Part shown: in pieces, positions 1 through 9,377 of the stretch
Position numbering within the stretch: position 1 is the first letter of the stretch
How the letters are laid out: each line of letters opens with the position of its first letter
NCBI RefSeq assembly: GCF_014534745.1
Contig: NZ_JACVVP010000021.1
Span: 62,001 to 126,000 of the forward strand
DNA: 64,000 nucleotides
Source: Flammeovirga sp. EKP202
GTDB lineage: Bacteria; Bacteroidota; Bacteroidia; Cytophagales; Flammeovirgaceae
Direction of reading: 5' to 3'
Notes under the pieces: model-generated
Told to the model about the DNA's origin: nothing
The model's database searches: none
What the model saw: only the letters and a program-made list of their open reading frames with translations
Program-made: the position numbers and the translations under genes

Positions 1-684
1 CAACACTCCCAAAACAGGATAGCCCGTCAACTCTTCCAACTTCTTCTTTCCTTCTACAAAAAGGCTTGCGTCCCCTCTAAATTTATTGATGATAATGCCT
101 TTCAATAACTCCTTTTCCCAATCTTCCAACAAAGCAATCGTGCCATACACACTACCAAATACGCCTCCTCTGTCAATATCTGCCACCAGATAAACACATG
201 CATTGGCCGCTTTTGCCATACGCATATTTACAATATCTCTGTGCTTTAAATTCAGTTCACTAATACTCCCTGCCCCTTCCATGACAATGGGACCGTATTG
301 ATCAGCAAGTTTATGAAATGCATTTTGAGCTTCCGCAAAGAGGTGTTTTTTATTTTCTCCCAAGAAATAATCTCTAGCCGACTGATCTCCTACAGGTTTT
401 CCATGAAGCACCACTTGTGATTTATTTTTCCCGGAAGGTTTTAATAAAACGGGATTCATCTCTACCATCACGGGCAACTGACATGCTTCTGCCTGTACCG
501 CTTGTGCCCTTCCAATTTCCAATCCATCATAAGTAGCAAAACTATTGAGAGACATGTTTTGAGCTTTAAAAGGAGCGGGTTGATATCCTTTATTTTTCAA
601 CCAACGACAGATACCTGTGGTGATCCAACTTTTTCCTACGTCAGAACCGGTACCTACCAGCATGATAGGACGCATGTTATTCAT
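1..684 (-). CDS. cobQ: Cobyric acid synthase CobQ, 5' part only (gene runs off the left edge)
   Basis: 228 codons are present from ATG at 684 and the frame is still open at base 1, so the C-terminal glutamine-amidotransferase domain is outside the window. The translation begins MNNMRPIMLVGTGSDVGKSW, a P-loop of the CobQ/BioD ATPase type. It is followed by the family signatures PFKAQNMSLNS and GLEIGRAQAVQAEA and by DIDRGGVFGS. Known family role: ATP- and glutamine-dependent amidation of adenosylcobyrinic acid a,c-diamide to cobyric acid in cobalamin synthesis or salvage, in the cytoplasm. A second in-frame ATG at codon 4 is an alternative start. Neighbouring cobalamin genes, if any, lie to the left. 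The assignment is firm because the N-terminal signatures are near-diagnostic. Confidence 0.93.
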   Translation of the reverse strand, partial: MNNMRPIMLVGTGSDVGKSWITTGICRWLKNKGYQPAPFKAQNMSLNSFATYDGLEIGRAQAVQAEACQLPVMVEMNPVLLKPSGKNKSQVVLHGKPVGDQSARDYFLGENKKHLFAEAQNAFHKLADQYGPIVMEGAGSISELNLKHRDIVNMRMAKAANACVYLVADIDRGGVFGSVYGTIALLEDWEKELLKGIIINKFRGDASLFVEGKKKLEELTGYPVLGVL

Positions 685-950
685 TTTAGTTTGATGTTAA
701 TTTGGGCTAAGTACTCTGGTGATCAATTAAACTATACTTTAATTTTGAAAAGAGTAATTAGTCATATTTTTTATAAATCTTGGTTACTTCTTAATTCAAT
801 ATCAAAGTAAGATGAATGAAATGTATAGCGAACTAAGAAATATGACACTAAGGTAAATAATATTTTTTGATGGATGGGTTAGTAATCTTTTTAAAGGACT
901 CTAATTAATGTCATGTTTTTTTTCAGAGAAGTGATTAAGAAATAAAAAAA

Positions 951-980
951 GTGATACCGCCTAAAAATAGACGGCATCAC
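951..980 (-). terminator. Rho-independent terminator of the GH9-GH48 gene
   Basis: An 11-bp stem (two G-U pairs) around an 8-base loop is followed on the minus strand by seven Ts. It lies about 40 bases past the cellulase stop. The rest of the 685-1022 gap shows nothing else I can support. Confidence 0.8.
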
Positions 981-1022
981 CCATAATTGACAATTGAATC
1001 TAAATCACTACTACGCTAATGA

Positions 1023-4000
1023 TTATCTTTTAATGACCTTCTTACGAAGGACTTCATTTTTCTCATGATTAATAATCTCGAAAACATATGTTCCTGAAGG
1101 GAGATCCGATAAGGATACTTCTATAGTACTGATGCTTTCTAAATTATCGATTGCTTTTACATGATGTCCTAATAAATTGTAGACATTAATAGTAGCGTTT
1201 CCAACAGCTCTATTCAATGCAATTTTAATAGTGCTCGATGTTGGGTTAGGACTAAGGACGGCATTTAAGCTTTCCGCTTCAAATGCTGAATCCAATGGTT
1301 TTTGAGTATTTATTCTTTCTGCAGATGACACATCATTTCCACCGAAGAAGAAACCGTATTCTGCATTGGCTAATGCCACTTCAATTTGTGCCCAACCTCT
1401 ATGGTAACGTTGTGTGTAAGGCTCTCCCGCCAAGTAAGCCGCTTCTAATCTTGCAAACTCAGGATCGTCTTTGTATTGAGGACGAATATCTAAGAATGAC
1501 ATTCCAGATTGAATTGTCGCTCCACTTGGTAATGTACCTGTAAACGTTTCTGGAACATATACTTCTTGCTCAAAGATTCTCGCAAAATCAGCTCTCTCTT
1601 CTAATGAGGCAACACCTTTGTCATCACGGTAAGTTACCCACATTCTGTCTAAGATCTCTTTTGCTAAATATTGAGCGGCTGTATCAAGTGTAGCATACTT
1701 TTCAGTAGCAGCTGCATAGTAGATCAATGTTTTTGCTAAAGAAGCAGCCACACCTAAATCTTGATTATAGCTTGTCACCGTTACGTGAAGATTCGCATTG
1801 CTACCTGGATTTGCAGGATCCCAAGTATCAGGCTCTCCTGTCCACTCTAAACCAGCAGGAATATCAAAATCATTATCACCTACTAATACAGTTTCGTTGA
1901 CAGCCCACTGTGCCCACTTCGTGATCAAGTCTCTCGCTCTAGGATCATTGTTGATATAGTACAACTCGGCAATACGCTCCATTGACCATACTTGCCATCC
2001 AAACCATCCACCTGAACCTGGATCATGGTACACTGGGTTTTCATCATATGCCATATCGTAGAAAGTAGATTTCCCAGCAGGGTAAACGCTGTAATCACCA
2101 TTCCAGCTATTTGTTGCTCCACCAGCAATACCACCTTCAGCAGATTGTAACCAAGTATAGAATTCTAACTGACGGTCTAAACTTGTCGACCAATCTCTTA
2201 CACCATTTGCTGAAACCGGCTTCAATTCTTCCACTTGAGATAATGCATAAGCCGCTACTGGGTTTTGGTACCCAAAGTGACAGTGTGATGCACCAATTCT
2301 AAATGCCCATGCTGCAGAAGCGTCCGTAGCTCCACCCCATGACATGTACCATGACATTAGGTAATGCACATTATCGTAGCTCGTTTGAGAAGTAGCATTT
2401 GGATCTTGTGCTCCTAGTGGTTTGAAATACTTATCAAACATGGCTAATCTCAAGTAATCACCCATTTTAGATGCTTTATCTAAATCTAAGTTGCTTAAAC
2501 TTACCCCTTGCTCTTTTGCGTATTCGTAAGCCCAATACATTACCTGAACTGCTCTTGCGTCAGCATCTGGAGCACTTGTGTATCTCCATTGTGTTGAGTA
2601 AGATTTATCTTGTGTAAATAATGGTAAGAAACCATCTGCACTACCCCAATTAAATGCCTCCCATGATGGATGAGGAACGGTTTCGAATACAGATTCTTGC
2701 TCACCTCTTTGGAAAGTATTGATATACGAAGGAGCACTTACGCCATCACCGCGGTTGCCATAGCCATAGAAGTTATCGTTGTCCAATAACCAGTGCATTT
2801 GGTAGATGTGAGGATTTCCGTAGGCTGCTTCTAATTCTGCAGAAACATAATCCCCTTTTACTGGATTCGTAAAATCTAATGGAGCAGGATATAACTCAGG
2901 AAGTGGGAATTCAGGAGCATAAGCAGCCGGACTTGATGGATCATAAGCGCCATTTGTTGGCTGATCTTCTGCCGTTGGAATGATAAACTGCTCTGTTTTT
3001 CTCCAAACTTCTTGTAATGGCTCCCAGTCTCCTGTAATCCTACCGTGCATTGCTTCTAACCACATCCAGTAAGAATATAATTCTGAAGTCGATTCGTGAC
3101 CGTGATCTGGTGCTTCTACAATTAATGATTCAATAGAGTGATGAGGAGATCCTTCAGGACTGAAGTATCCATTAGCAGGGTCCAAGTATTTATTTCTCAT
3201 CTCCACAAAACGCTGAATGTACTCATTGTCTGTCGTTGGTGGAGGAGTAATAATCACATCGTCTTCTTCTGCTGTGATCGTAATGATCGCTTGATCTGAT
3301 CCACCTTTTGTATCCGTAACTGTTAATGTCACATCATAGCTTCCTGCTACTGTATAAGTGTGAGTAGCTAAGGCACCTTCTGCTACTGTTCCATCTCCTA
3401 AGTCCCATGTATAAGATAAAGTATCACCATCTGCATCAGTAGAACCTGATCCGTCAAAGCTTACTACAAAAGGAATGTTACCAATTATTCCATCCACTGA
3501 AATACTTGCTACAGGAGGTGTATTTTCATCTGGTGGAGTCGTTCCGCCATCACAAGTTGGAGCTGTTGCAGTTTTGCTGAAATATATTGTAAAGCCACCT
3601 GTTTTCGACACCATTACAAAGTTATCCTGATCTGAAGTTACCCAATAGTCTCCATCAAAACCTGGAATTCCTGAAGCAGTTATTGTCACTGCAGGTTCAG
3701 CCGCGTCAAAAGTATGGGCTACTTTGCTTAATAGATCAACATACCAGTTAGGTTGTCCATTACTTGAATTAAAAGAGAATTGGTATAACCCTTTATTTGC
3801 AAGATCCCAATTGATTGTAAAATCACGCATGTTGCTTAAATCTGGACCACCGTTTCCTAATACAAAGATATTTGAATAAGCAGTGTGACCTGTCGATGCA
3901 AATGCCTCTGCTTGAGGAGCTCCGAAAGAGCAATCTGAGGTAACCGCCATAGCTGACATTACTCTCATAGAAGAAGCTGCTAGAGTTCCTGAACAATTTG

Positions 4001-6824
4001 GTGCTGTTGCTGAATTGTTGAAATAGATAGAAAAAGTACCTGTTTTTGATACTAACACAAAGTTAGCTCCATCCAATGTCGCCCAATAATCTCCATCAAA
4101 ACCTGAAATACCTGAAGCGGTAATCGTTATTGATGGCTCAGCCGCATCAAAAGTATGAGATATTTTACCTAGTAAATCAACATACCAGCTTGGTTGTCCA
4201 TTGTTTGAATTAAATGAGAATTGATACAGTCCTTTATTTGGCAAGTCCCAGTTGATTGTAAAATCACGCATATTACTCAAATCTGGGCCACCTTCACCTA
4301 ATACATGAATGTTCTTGTACGCTGTATGCCCTGTAGATTCTAACGCTGATGCTGTAGGAGTACCGAAAGTACAATCAAAGCTTCCATCAGTCACTTTAAT
4401 CGTTTCTGAAGTACTGCTTGATTTTCCTGAAGAATTAGATACTGTAAGTACCACAATGTAATCTCCATCGACTGCATAAGTTGTAGCAGCAGTAACACCT
4501 GTTCCTACTTCTCCATTACCGAAATCCCATGTATAAGTAAGAACATCTCCATTTGGATCAATAGAAGCGGAAGCATCAAAAGTAACATCCAATGGCATTA
4601 CGCCTCCTGTTGTTGAAGCAGTGAATGATGCTACTGGAGGTGCATTTGGATCTAAAACTGTAATCGATTCAATCACTGGAGTCGATACATTTTCTCCATC
4701 ACTTACTGTTAGCGTAACTGTATATTCACCTGGTAAAGTATAAGTAGCAGATGGAGTGACTAAGCTTGATGTAGTACCATTGCCAAAATCCCAAGAATAG
4801 GTAATTGGGTCTTCATTCGGGTCTGATGACATTGATGCATCAAAATTTACCGTCAGTGGTGCAACACCTTGATTTGTATCCATTGTAAAGCTTGCTACAG
4901 GTGTACCTCCACCGTTGGGTTCTGAACCGAAAACTAATACTCCATTATCATAAACAGGTATTCTTGGAGACTCATCTTCTGAATCTAATCCGAATGCGGA
5001 CCAGTCATTTGAAGTATCATAAGGTACTCCGTTGGCTACTCTGAAGTTCACTTGTACATCACGACGGAATGCCGGATCACCAATAGGAGCGATTTGCTCA
5101 CCTGCTAAAGATACTTCTGCATAATAGATATTATTTGCAGCATCCCAAGCTGCTACAGTCATCGTGCTGTTTCCTTGTACCGAGTTCAATTCAGGTTGGT
5201 AATCTGCAATCGTATAACCTTCTGCTACACCTTCAGAAATATCAAAGAAGTAACGGAAAGAAAGTTTATCAGTCACTCTTGAAGGCCAAGCCGTTCTGTT
5301 TTGAACTAAAACTCTCACTGTACTTCCTGATGCATTGTTGCTATTGAATTTAGAGAAAGTTCTGATCTCTGCACGCGTTGGTACTTCAGGAACTGGGAAG
5401 TCTGCTAATGGATCTCCACCAAACTCTTGATACATTCTTGCTAACGCTCCTGTAAAACAAGCATTGTAATCACAAGCTACCTCATTGGCTACATAATCTG
5501 AACGGTCATCCTCAAATGCATCATTTGGCTCGCCAGGGCCACCTACCAACGCTCCATATAATGTATGACTTGGATCGATTGGATTGTTTAAAAGGTTGTT
5601 TGCCCATGCTCCATGTGCTGATCTGTGATGCGGATTATAGGCAGGGTTATTTCCAAAGCCTACCATAAAACTTCTGTTGATCGGGTTATCACCCAAAGCA
5701 TAATTGACTTGCTTCACAGCAAAATCATGATACTTTGCTTTTTTCTCAGGAGTCGTTGTCACGTTATCGCTGTAGATAAAAGCAATTAATGCCGTATTTG
5801 AACTATGACGTAATGATCCCCATTGCATCAAGTGAGCTTGCCCACCAGGACTGTAAGGAATTCTATCTCCTTCATAGCCATCTGTCCAATAATCCAAGTG
5901 TCTTTCAGCATCCGTTTTGTACTCTTCTTTACCTGTCAATTCAGACATTAAAACATAAATACCATAGGCTTTATCATCCCAAGCTAAGCCCCACTTATAG
6001 GCTTTCATAGTAGTTTGTCCTTCATTCGATAAGTTGGTGTATTCTGCTTCTGCTTTATCTAAATAAGTAGTTTTACCAGTAGCCTTGTACAACCAAGCTG
6101 CACCCCAAACTAACTCATCTTGATACCCACTAAATGAACGGTAGAACCCTGCTGCATCAGTGATTGATTCAGAATATACGCCTCTGTAGTTGTCTGCAAA
6201 TGCATATAATTCCTCAGCGTGCTGTAACAATAAGGCACTATACGCTGGATCTGAATCTTTAAACACAATACTACAAGCTGCCATTGCTGCTGCAGTCTCT
6301 CCTGCTAAGTCAGAACCCGGGTTTGCTGCATCAATTTTATAAGCAGGTCGTGCCATTGTCATCACTTCCGGAGATCCCCAATACGCGTGATCAGGACCAC
6401 CCGCACCTACTTGACCATAAAACTCAGTAGGGCCTGTATGACATCTTATAAAATAGTCAGTAACGAAACGAAGGTTCCTTTTCATTATTTCTAATTGCCC
6501 ACTTTGTCTGTAAGCATCTTCGTATTCTACTACACCCCATGCCAATGTCGTAACACTAAAGGCCATTGGAAAACCAAATTTCACATGATCGCCGGCATCA
6601 TACCAGCCACCCGTGAGATCTAATCCTACATCAGAGCCATCGTCTAATGCTGAGTCATCTCTCCAAGTCACCCTGTTCCATTCGGGTAATTTTCCAGATT
6701 GTTGTGCTTCATAAAAAAAGAGAGATTTCTGTAGGGCCTCTCCATAGTTAAATTGTTGTGCCCTTAGATTGTTAGTAGCAAGGCACAATAATAGTATTGT
6801 ACCCAACATGAAATTGCGTATCAT
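1023..6824 (-). CDS. Secreted multi-domain cellulase: GH9-CBM3c-PKD-PKD-X-X-PKD-GH48-T9SS sorting domain
   Basis: 1933 residues. Signal peptide ~1-22. GH9 endoglucanase ~25-465, with DAGD acids D76/D79 and the acid E448 in the NEVACDYN motif. CBM3c-like module ~490-635, the type that usually makes GH9 processive. Two PKD domains ~640-813. Two copies (~816-945, ~963-1091) of an unclassified ~125-residue module bounded by Cys. Third PKD ~1103-1188. GH48 ~1198-1838, with the catalytic-type motif DHGHESTSE (E1244). Type A T9SS C-terminal sorting domain ~1848-1933 (SPNPT start, LPSGTYVFEI, KKVIKR end). Known roles: GH9 cuts cellulose internally or processively, and GH48 is a reducing-end cellobiohydrolase. 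Inferred role: a cell-surface or released crystalline-cellulose degrader, analogous in plan to CelA of Caldicellulosiruptor. Monocistronic, with its own terminator and a long upstream spacer. No frameshift is seen over 5.8 kb. Confidence 0.93.
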   Translation of the reverse strand: MIRNFMLGTILLLCLATNNLRAQQFNYGEALQKSLFFYEAQQSGKLPEWNRVTWRDDSALDDGSDVGLDLTGGWYDAGDHVKFGFPMAFSVTTLAWGVVEYEDAYRQSGQLEIMKRNLRFVTDYFIRCHTGPTEFYGQVGAGGPDHAYWGSPEVMTMARPAYKIDAANPGSDLAGETAAAMAACSIVFKDSDPAYSALLLQHAEELYAFADNYRGVYSESITDAAGFYRSFSGYQDELVWGAAWLYKATGKTTYLDKAEAEYTNLSNEGQTTMKAYKWGLAWDDKAYGIYVLMSELTGKEEYKTDAERHLDYWTDGYEGDRIPYSPGGQAHLMQWGSLRHSSNTALIAFIYSDNVTTTPEKKAKYHDFAVKQVNYALGDNPINRSFMVGFGNNPAYNPHHRSAHGAWANNLLNNPIDPSHTLYGALVGGPGEPNDAFEDDRSDYVANEVACDYNACFTGALARMYQEFGGDPLADFPVPEVPTRAEIRTFSKFNSNNASGSTVRVLVQNRTAWPSRVTDKLSFRYFFDISEGVAEGYTIADYQPELNSVQGNSTMTVAAWDAANNIYYAEVSLAGEQIAPIGDPAFRRDVQVNFRVANGVPYDTSNDWSAFGLDSEDESPRIPVYDNGVLVFGSEPNGGGTPVASFTMDTNQGVAPLTVNFDASMSSDPNEDPITYSWDFGNGTTSSLVTPSATYTLPGEYTVTLTVSDGENVSTPVIESITVLDPNAPPVASFTASTTGGVMPLDVTFDASASIDPNGDVLTYTWDFGNGEVGTGVTAATTYAVDGDYIVVLTVSNSSGKSSSTSETIKVTDGSFDCTFGTPTASALESTGHTAYKNIHVLGEGGPDLSNMRDFTINWDLPNKGLYQFSFNSNNGQPSWYVDLLGKISHTFDAAEPSITITASGISGFDGDYWATLDGANFVLVSKTGTFSIYFNNSATAPNCSGTLAASSMRVMSAMAVTSDCSFGAPQAEAFASTGHTAYSNIFVLGNGGPDLSNMRDFTINWDLANKGLYQFSFNSSNGQPNWYVDLLSKVAHTFDAAEPAVTITASGIPGFDGDYWVTSDQDNFVMVSKTGGFTIYFSKTATAPTCDGGTTPPDENTPPVASISVDGIIGNIPFVVSFDGSGSTDADGDTLSYTWDLGDGTVAEGALATHTYTVAGSYDVTLTVTDTKGGSDQAIITITAEEDDVIITPPPTTDNEYIQRFVEMRNKYLDPANGYFSPEGSPHHSIESLIVEAPDHGHESTSELYSYWMWLEAMHGRITGDWEPLQEVWRKTEQFIIPTAEDQPTNGAYDPSSPAAYAPEFPLPELYPAPLDFTNPVKGDYVSAELEAAYGNPHIYQMHWLLDNDNFYGYGNRGDGVSAPSYINTFQRGEQESVFETVPHPSWEAFNWGSADGFLPLFTQDKSYSTQWRYTSAPDADARAVQVMYWAYEYAKEQGVSLSNLDLDKASKMGDYLRLAMFDKYFKPLGAQDPNATSQTSYDNVHYLMSWYMSWGGATDASAAWAFRIGASHCHFGYQNPVAAYALSQVEELKPVSANGVRDWSTSLDRQLEFYTWLQSAEGGIAGGATNSWNGDYSVYPAGKSTFYDMAYDENPVYHDPGSGGWFGWQVWSMERIAELYYINNDPRARDLITKWAQWAVNETVLVGDNDFDIPAGLEWTGEPDTWDPANPGSNANLHVTVTSYNQDLGVAASLAKTLIYYAAATEKYATLDTAAQYLAKEILDRMWVTYRDDKGVASLEERADFARIFEQEVYVPETFTGTLPSGATIQSGMSFLDIRPQYKDDPEFARLEAAYLAGEPYTQRYHRGWAQIEVALANAEYGFFFGGNDVSSAERINTQKPLDSAFEAESLNAVLSPNPTSSTIKIALNRAVGNATINVYNLLGHHVKAIDNLESISTIEVSLSDLPSGTYVFEIINHEKNEVLRKKVIKR

Positions 6825-7639
6825 AATTAGTTTTAATTTAATGTACTCTTTAAGTACTAGGACGTTGATTGAGCCCTATTACTTAATGGACGTAACGAAT
6901 AGTGCTCAACCTTTTAAGAAGGGAGCTTGTTGTTGTAATTATTTAATGAAGTACCAAGACAATTGTAAATAATAGTTGACTTTGTACTTAAGACAATGAT
7001 TTAACCCTCCAGCTAAGAGGTTAAAGGGGTTGTATTGTTAAAATTTAGGACATAAAAATCCCTTCTAGTTTTTCGTTCCTTCAAAATTTCATTGAAAACA
7101 GAGTACAATGAAATTCAAAATGACTAGAGAAAACTAAGCAGTACGTATTATGTTGTTTTATCTCAACTTTACAACTACCCAAAAGTGTAGACATAACTAG
7201 GCCTAACCTTATTTCTTATTCTCAAAATAGAAATATGACTTTAATAATTCTCATGAAAAACAAGACATAACGGTAAAGTCTAAATGTCAATTAATTTTCA
7301 TTTAAAAGAAAGGTTGAAGATTGTGTAATTCATTTCAGTTTTAATAGCATATATGATTACCCATTGATTTAACTGGTTTCAAAATAATAAAAAAGACAAT
7401 TGCGATTCGGGCTCGACTCAATGATGCTATTGGTGTTGTTTTTAAATGGTTTAAAAAGAAAGATTTTGATATTTATTTTATACTAGAATATTTTTAATAG
7501 TTAGAAATTATTTAACTCATTTGTCAAAAATTTGACGGTAGCTGGATTTAGTTATTTCATTGTCAATTATTAACAATAATACAAATTTTGATAGTAAAAT
7601 CATAATTTATAGACATATAATAAACTATGATATAAAAAA
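6825..7639. other. Long AT-rich spacer between the cellulase and bshA
   Basis: About 815 bases with no credible gene on either strand. It must hold the promoter and leader of the cellulase (minus strand), but I found no convincing -33/-7 pair. It has no clear relation to the palindromic repeats found elsewhere in the window. Confidence 0.5.
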
Positions 7640-7674
7640 AGGGTTACCTCATTCCATCGAATGAAATAACCCTT
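7640..7674 (-). terminator. Terminator after bshA
   Basis: A long near-perfect stem (AAGGGTTA plus a second arm GAATGA/TCATTC) closes on a short loop and is followed on the minus strand by seven Ts. It starts about 20 bases after the bshA stop. Confidence 0.85.
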
Positions 7675-7693
7675 ATTTGGTAAAGTGTTACTG

Positions 7694-8836
7694 TTAGCTC
7701 ACCTTTACTTTCGTTTTTTCTATTGCTTCTTTATACACCTCTTCATATTGAGGAATAATTTCAGCAATATTATAGCGTTGTGCTTGTTTGAGTGCATTGG
7801 CTTTAAACGTTGGTAGATTCTTATCGTCTAAAATATGTAATGCATTTTTTGCCATATCTTCTACATCACCAATGTTACTCATCATTCCAGTTTCTCCATG
7901 AATGTTTACCTCTGGAATACCGCCAGCGTTAGTAGAAACTACAGGTACTTCACATGCCATTGCTTCCAATGCTGCCAAACCAAAACTTTCTTTTTCGGAA
8001 GGCATTAAGAATAAATCTGCTACGGATAGAATTTCTTCTACCTCTGCCAACTTTCCTAAGAAACGAACATCATTACAAGTACGCAACTCGTAGCATTTCT
8101 CTTCCAATTTTGCTCTTTCAGGACCATCTCCTACCATCAGCAATTTACATGGTATTTTTTCTCTGACCCTCTTGAAAACCTCCAAAGCATCATCTGCTCT
8201 TTTCACATTTCTCATATTGGAAACATGAATCAATAGTTTTTCACCATCAGGGCAAATTGCTTTTTTAAAGTGATCTTTTTTATGCTTCATAAATCGATTT
8301 AAATCTACAAAGTTTGGGATCACTTTAATATCAGTCGTCAGATCAAAGTATTGGTAAGTCTCCTCTTTCAAACTTTCAGAAACAGAGGTTACACAATCTG
8401 ATTCATCAATTGAAAATGCTACTACAGGCCCCAAACTGTCATCCTTCCCCACCAAAGTCACATCCGTACCATGAAGCGTAGTCACGATAGGCATATTAAT
8501 TCCTTTTTTGGCTAAAATCTGCTTTGCGGTATAAGCTGCAGAAGCATGAGGAATTGCATAATGAGCATGTAAAACATCCAACTGTTCAGACTCTGCCACT
8601 TCTACCATTTTACTGGTCAATGCCAACTCATAAGGAGGGTACTTGAATAATGGGTAGGTCTTGATATCTACTTTATGATAGTAAATATTTTCATCAAAAA
8701 AGTCTAATCTTGTAGGTTGATCATAGGTAATAAAATGAACTTCATGACCTAAATCTGCAGCTAAACTTTTCCCTAACTCTGTAGCGACTACCCCACTACC
8801 TCCGTAGGTAGGATAACATATGATACCAATTTTCAC
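7694..8836 (-). CDS. bshA: N-acetyl-alpha-D-glucosaminyl L-malate synthase BshA
   Basis: 380 residues, the usual length for BshA, a retaining GT4-fold glycosyltransferase. It joins UDP-GlcNAc to L-malate, the first step of bacillithiol synthesis, in the cytoplasm. Visible signatures: the N-terminal CYPTYGGSGVVATELG acceptor/donor loop, HAHYAIPHA near residue 92, LHGTDVTLVG, and the GT4 EX7E motif in EKESFGLAALE followed by VVSTNAGGIPEV. It lies 22 bases downstream of a YtxJ/BrxC-like gene and is probably co-transcribed with it, which supports the bacillithiol role. No bshB or bshC is in the window. Generic GT4 enzymes are the alternative, but the N-terminus is characteristic of BshA. Confidence 0.92.
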   Translation of the reverse strand: MKIGIICYPTYGGSGVVATELGKSLAADLGHEVHFITYDQPTRLDFFDENIYYHKVDIKTYPLFKYPPYELALTSKMVEVAESEQLDVLHAHYAIPHASAAYTAKQILAKKGINMPIVTTLHGTDVTLVGKDDSLGPVVAFSIDESDCVTSVSESLKEETYQYFDLTTDIKVIPNFVDLNRFMKHKKDHFKKAICPDGEKLLIHVSNMRNVKRADDALEVFKRVREKIPCKLLMVGDGPERAKLEEKCYELRTCNDVRFLGKLAEVEEILSVADLFLMPSEKESFGLAALEAMACEVPVVSTNAGGIPEVNIHGETGMMSNIGDVEDMAKNALHILDDKNLPTFKANALKQAQRYNIAEIIPQYEEVYKEAIEKTKVKVS

Positions 8837-8858
8837 GGTGTTGTCTGTTTAATGATAA

Positions 8859-9182
8859 TTAAGCGACGATGTCTGAATAGGAAATTCCCATGTGAGATGC
8901 AGTGTAAACTACTTCACCTTTATCTAAAACAAGCACTTGAGGTGATTGATGCTCAATATTAAACTTTTCTGCAATTGCATTGGAAACATTTCTATATTGA
9001 ATCAAATCCAAGTAATAAGCTGAGATGCCATTTCCATCGTCCCACGAACGTTCTAAACGACTTAATGCCATAGAACTAATCGAACAACGAGTAGAATGTT
9101 TTAAAATTAGGACTTTTTGTGATTGCGATAACGCCACTAACTCTTCTAATTGAGAGATTTCAGTTAACTGATGCCAGTTCAT
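8859..9182 (-). CDS. ytxJ: Bacillithiol-system redox protein, YtxJ/BrxC-like
   Basis: 107 residues, thioredoxin-fold size. The motif KHSTRCSISSMA places a single active-site-type Cys at residue 33 (CxxS arrangement), as in the YtxJ (BrxC) family of monothiol bacilliredoxins. Further family features are the SPQVLVLDKGEVVYTASH strand-turn with a cis-Pro position. Known or proposed role: removal of bacillithiol from S-bacillithiolated proteins, in the cytoplasm. First gene of a two-gene unit with bshA, so synthesis and use of the same thiol are linked. The stop is immediately after the IVA end. Confidence 0.85.
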   Translation of the reverse strand: MNWHQLTEISQLEELVALSQSQKVLILKHSTRCSISSMALSRLERSWDDGNGISAYYLDLIQYRNVSNAIAEKFNIEHQSPQVLVLDKGEVVYTASHMGISYSDIVA

Positions 9183-9377
9183 AACTTCTAAATTCGTTTA
9201 AACAACTTTCGCAAGTTAAGCAAATTATATTAGAAATCATTATGCACTTTTTCCCTAAGATTAGGTTATAATACAAATAGAAGTAACTAAAAGCATCATT
9301 AAGTAAGACTTCGAATACTACTTTTCAAACCTTAATGCTAAAGCAAAAATTCAAGAAATATCAGTCGAAATCAGGTA

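Noticed and set aside
502-810. Plus-strand open frame of 102 codons
   Set aside because: It lies antisense to the cobQ start and has no family resemblance; cobQ signatures are clear on the other strand.
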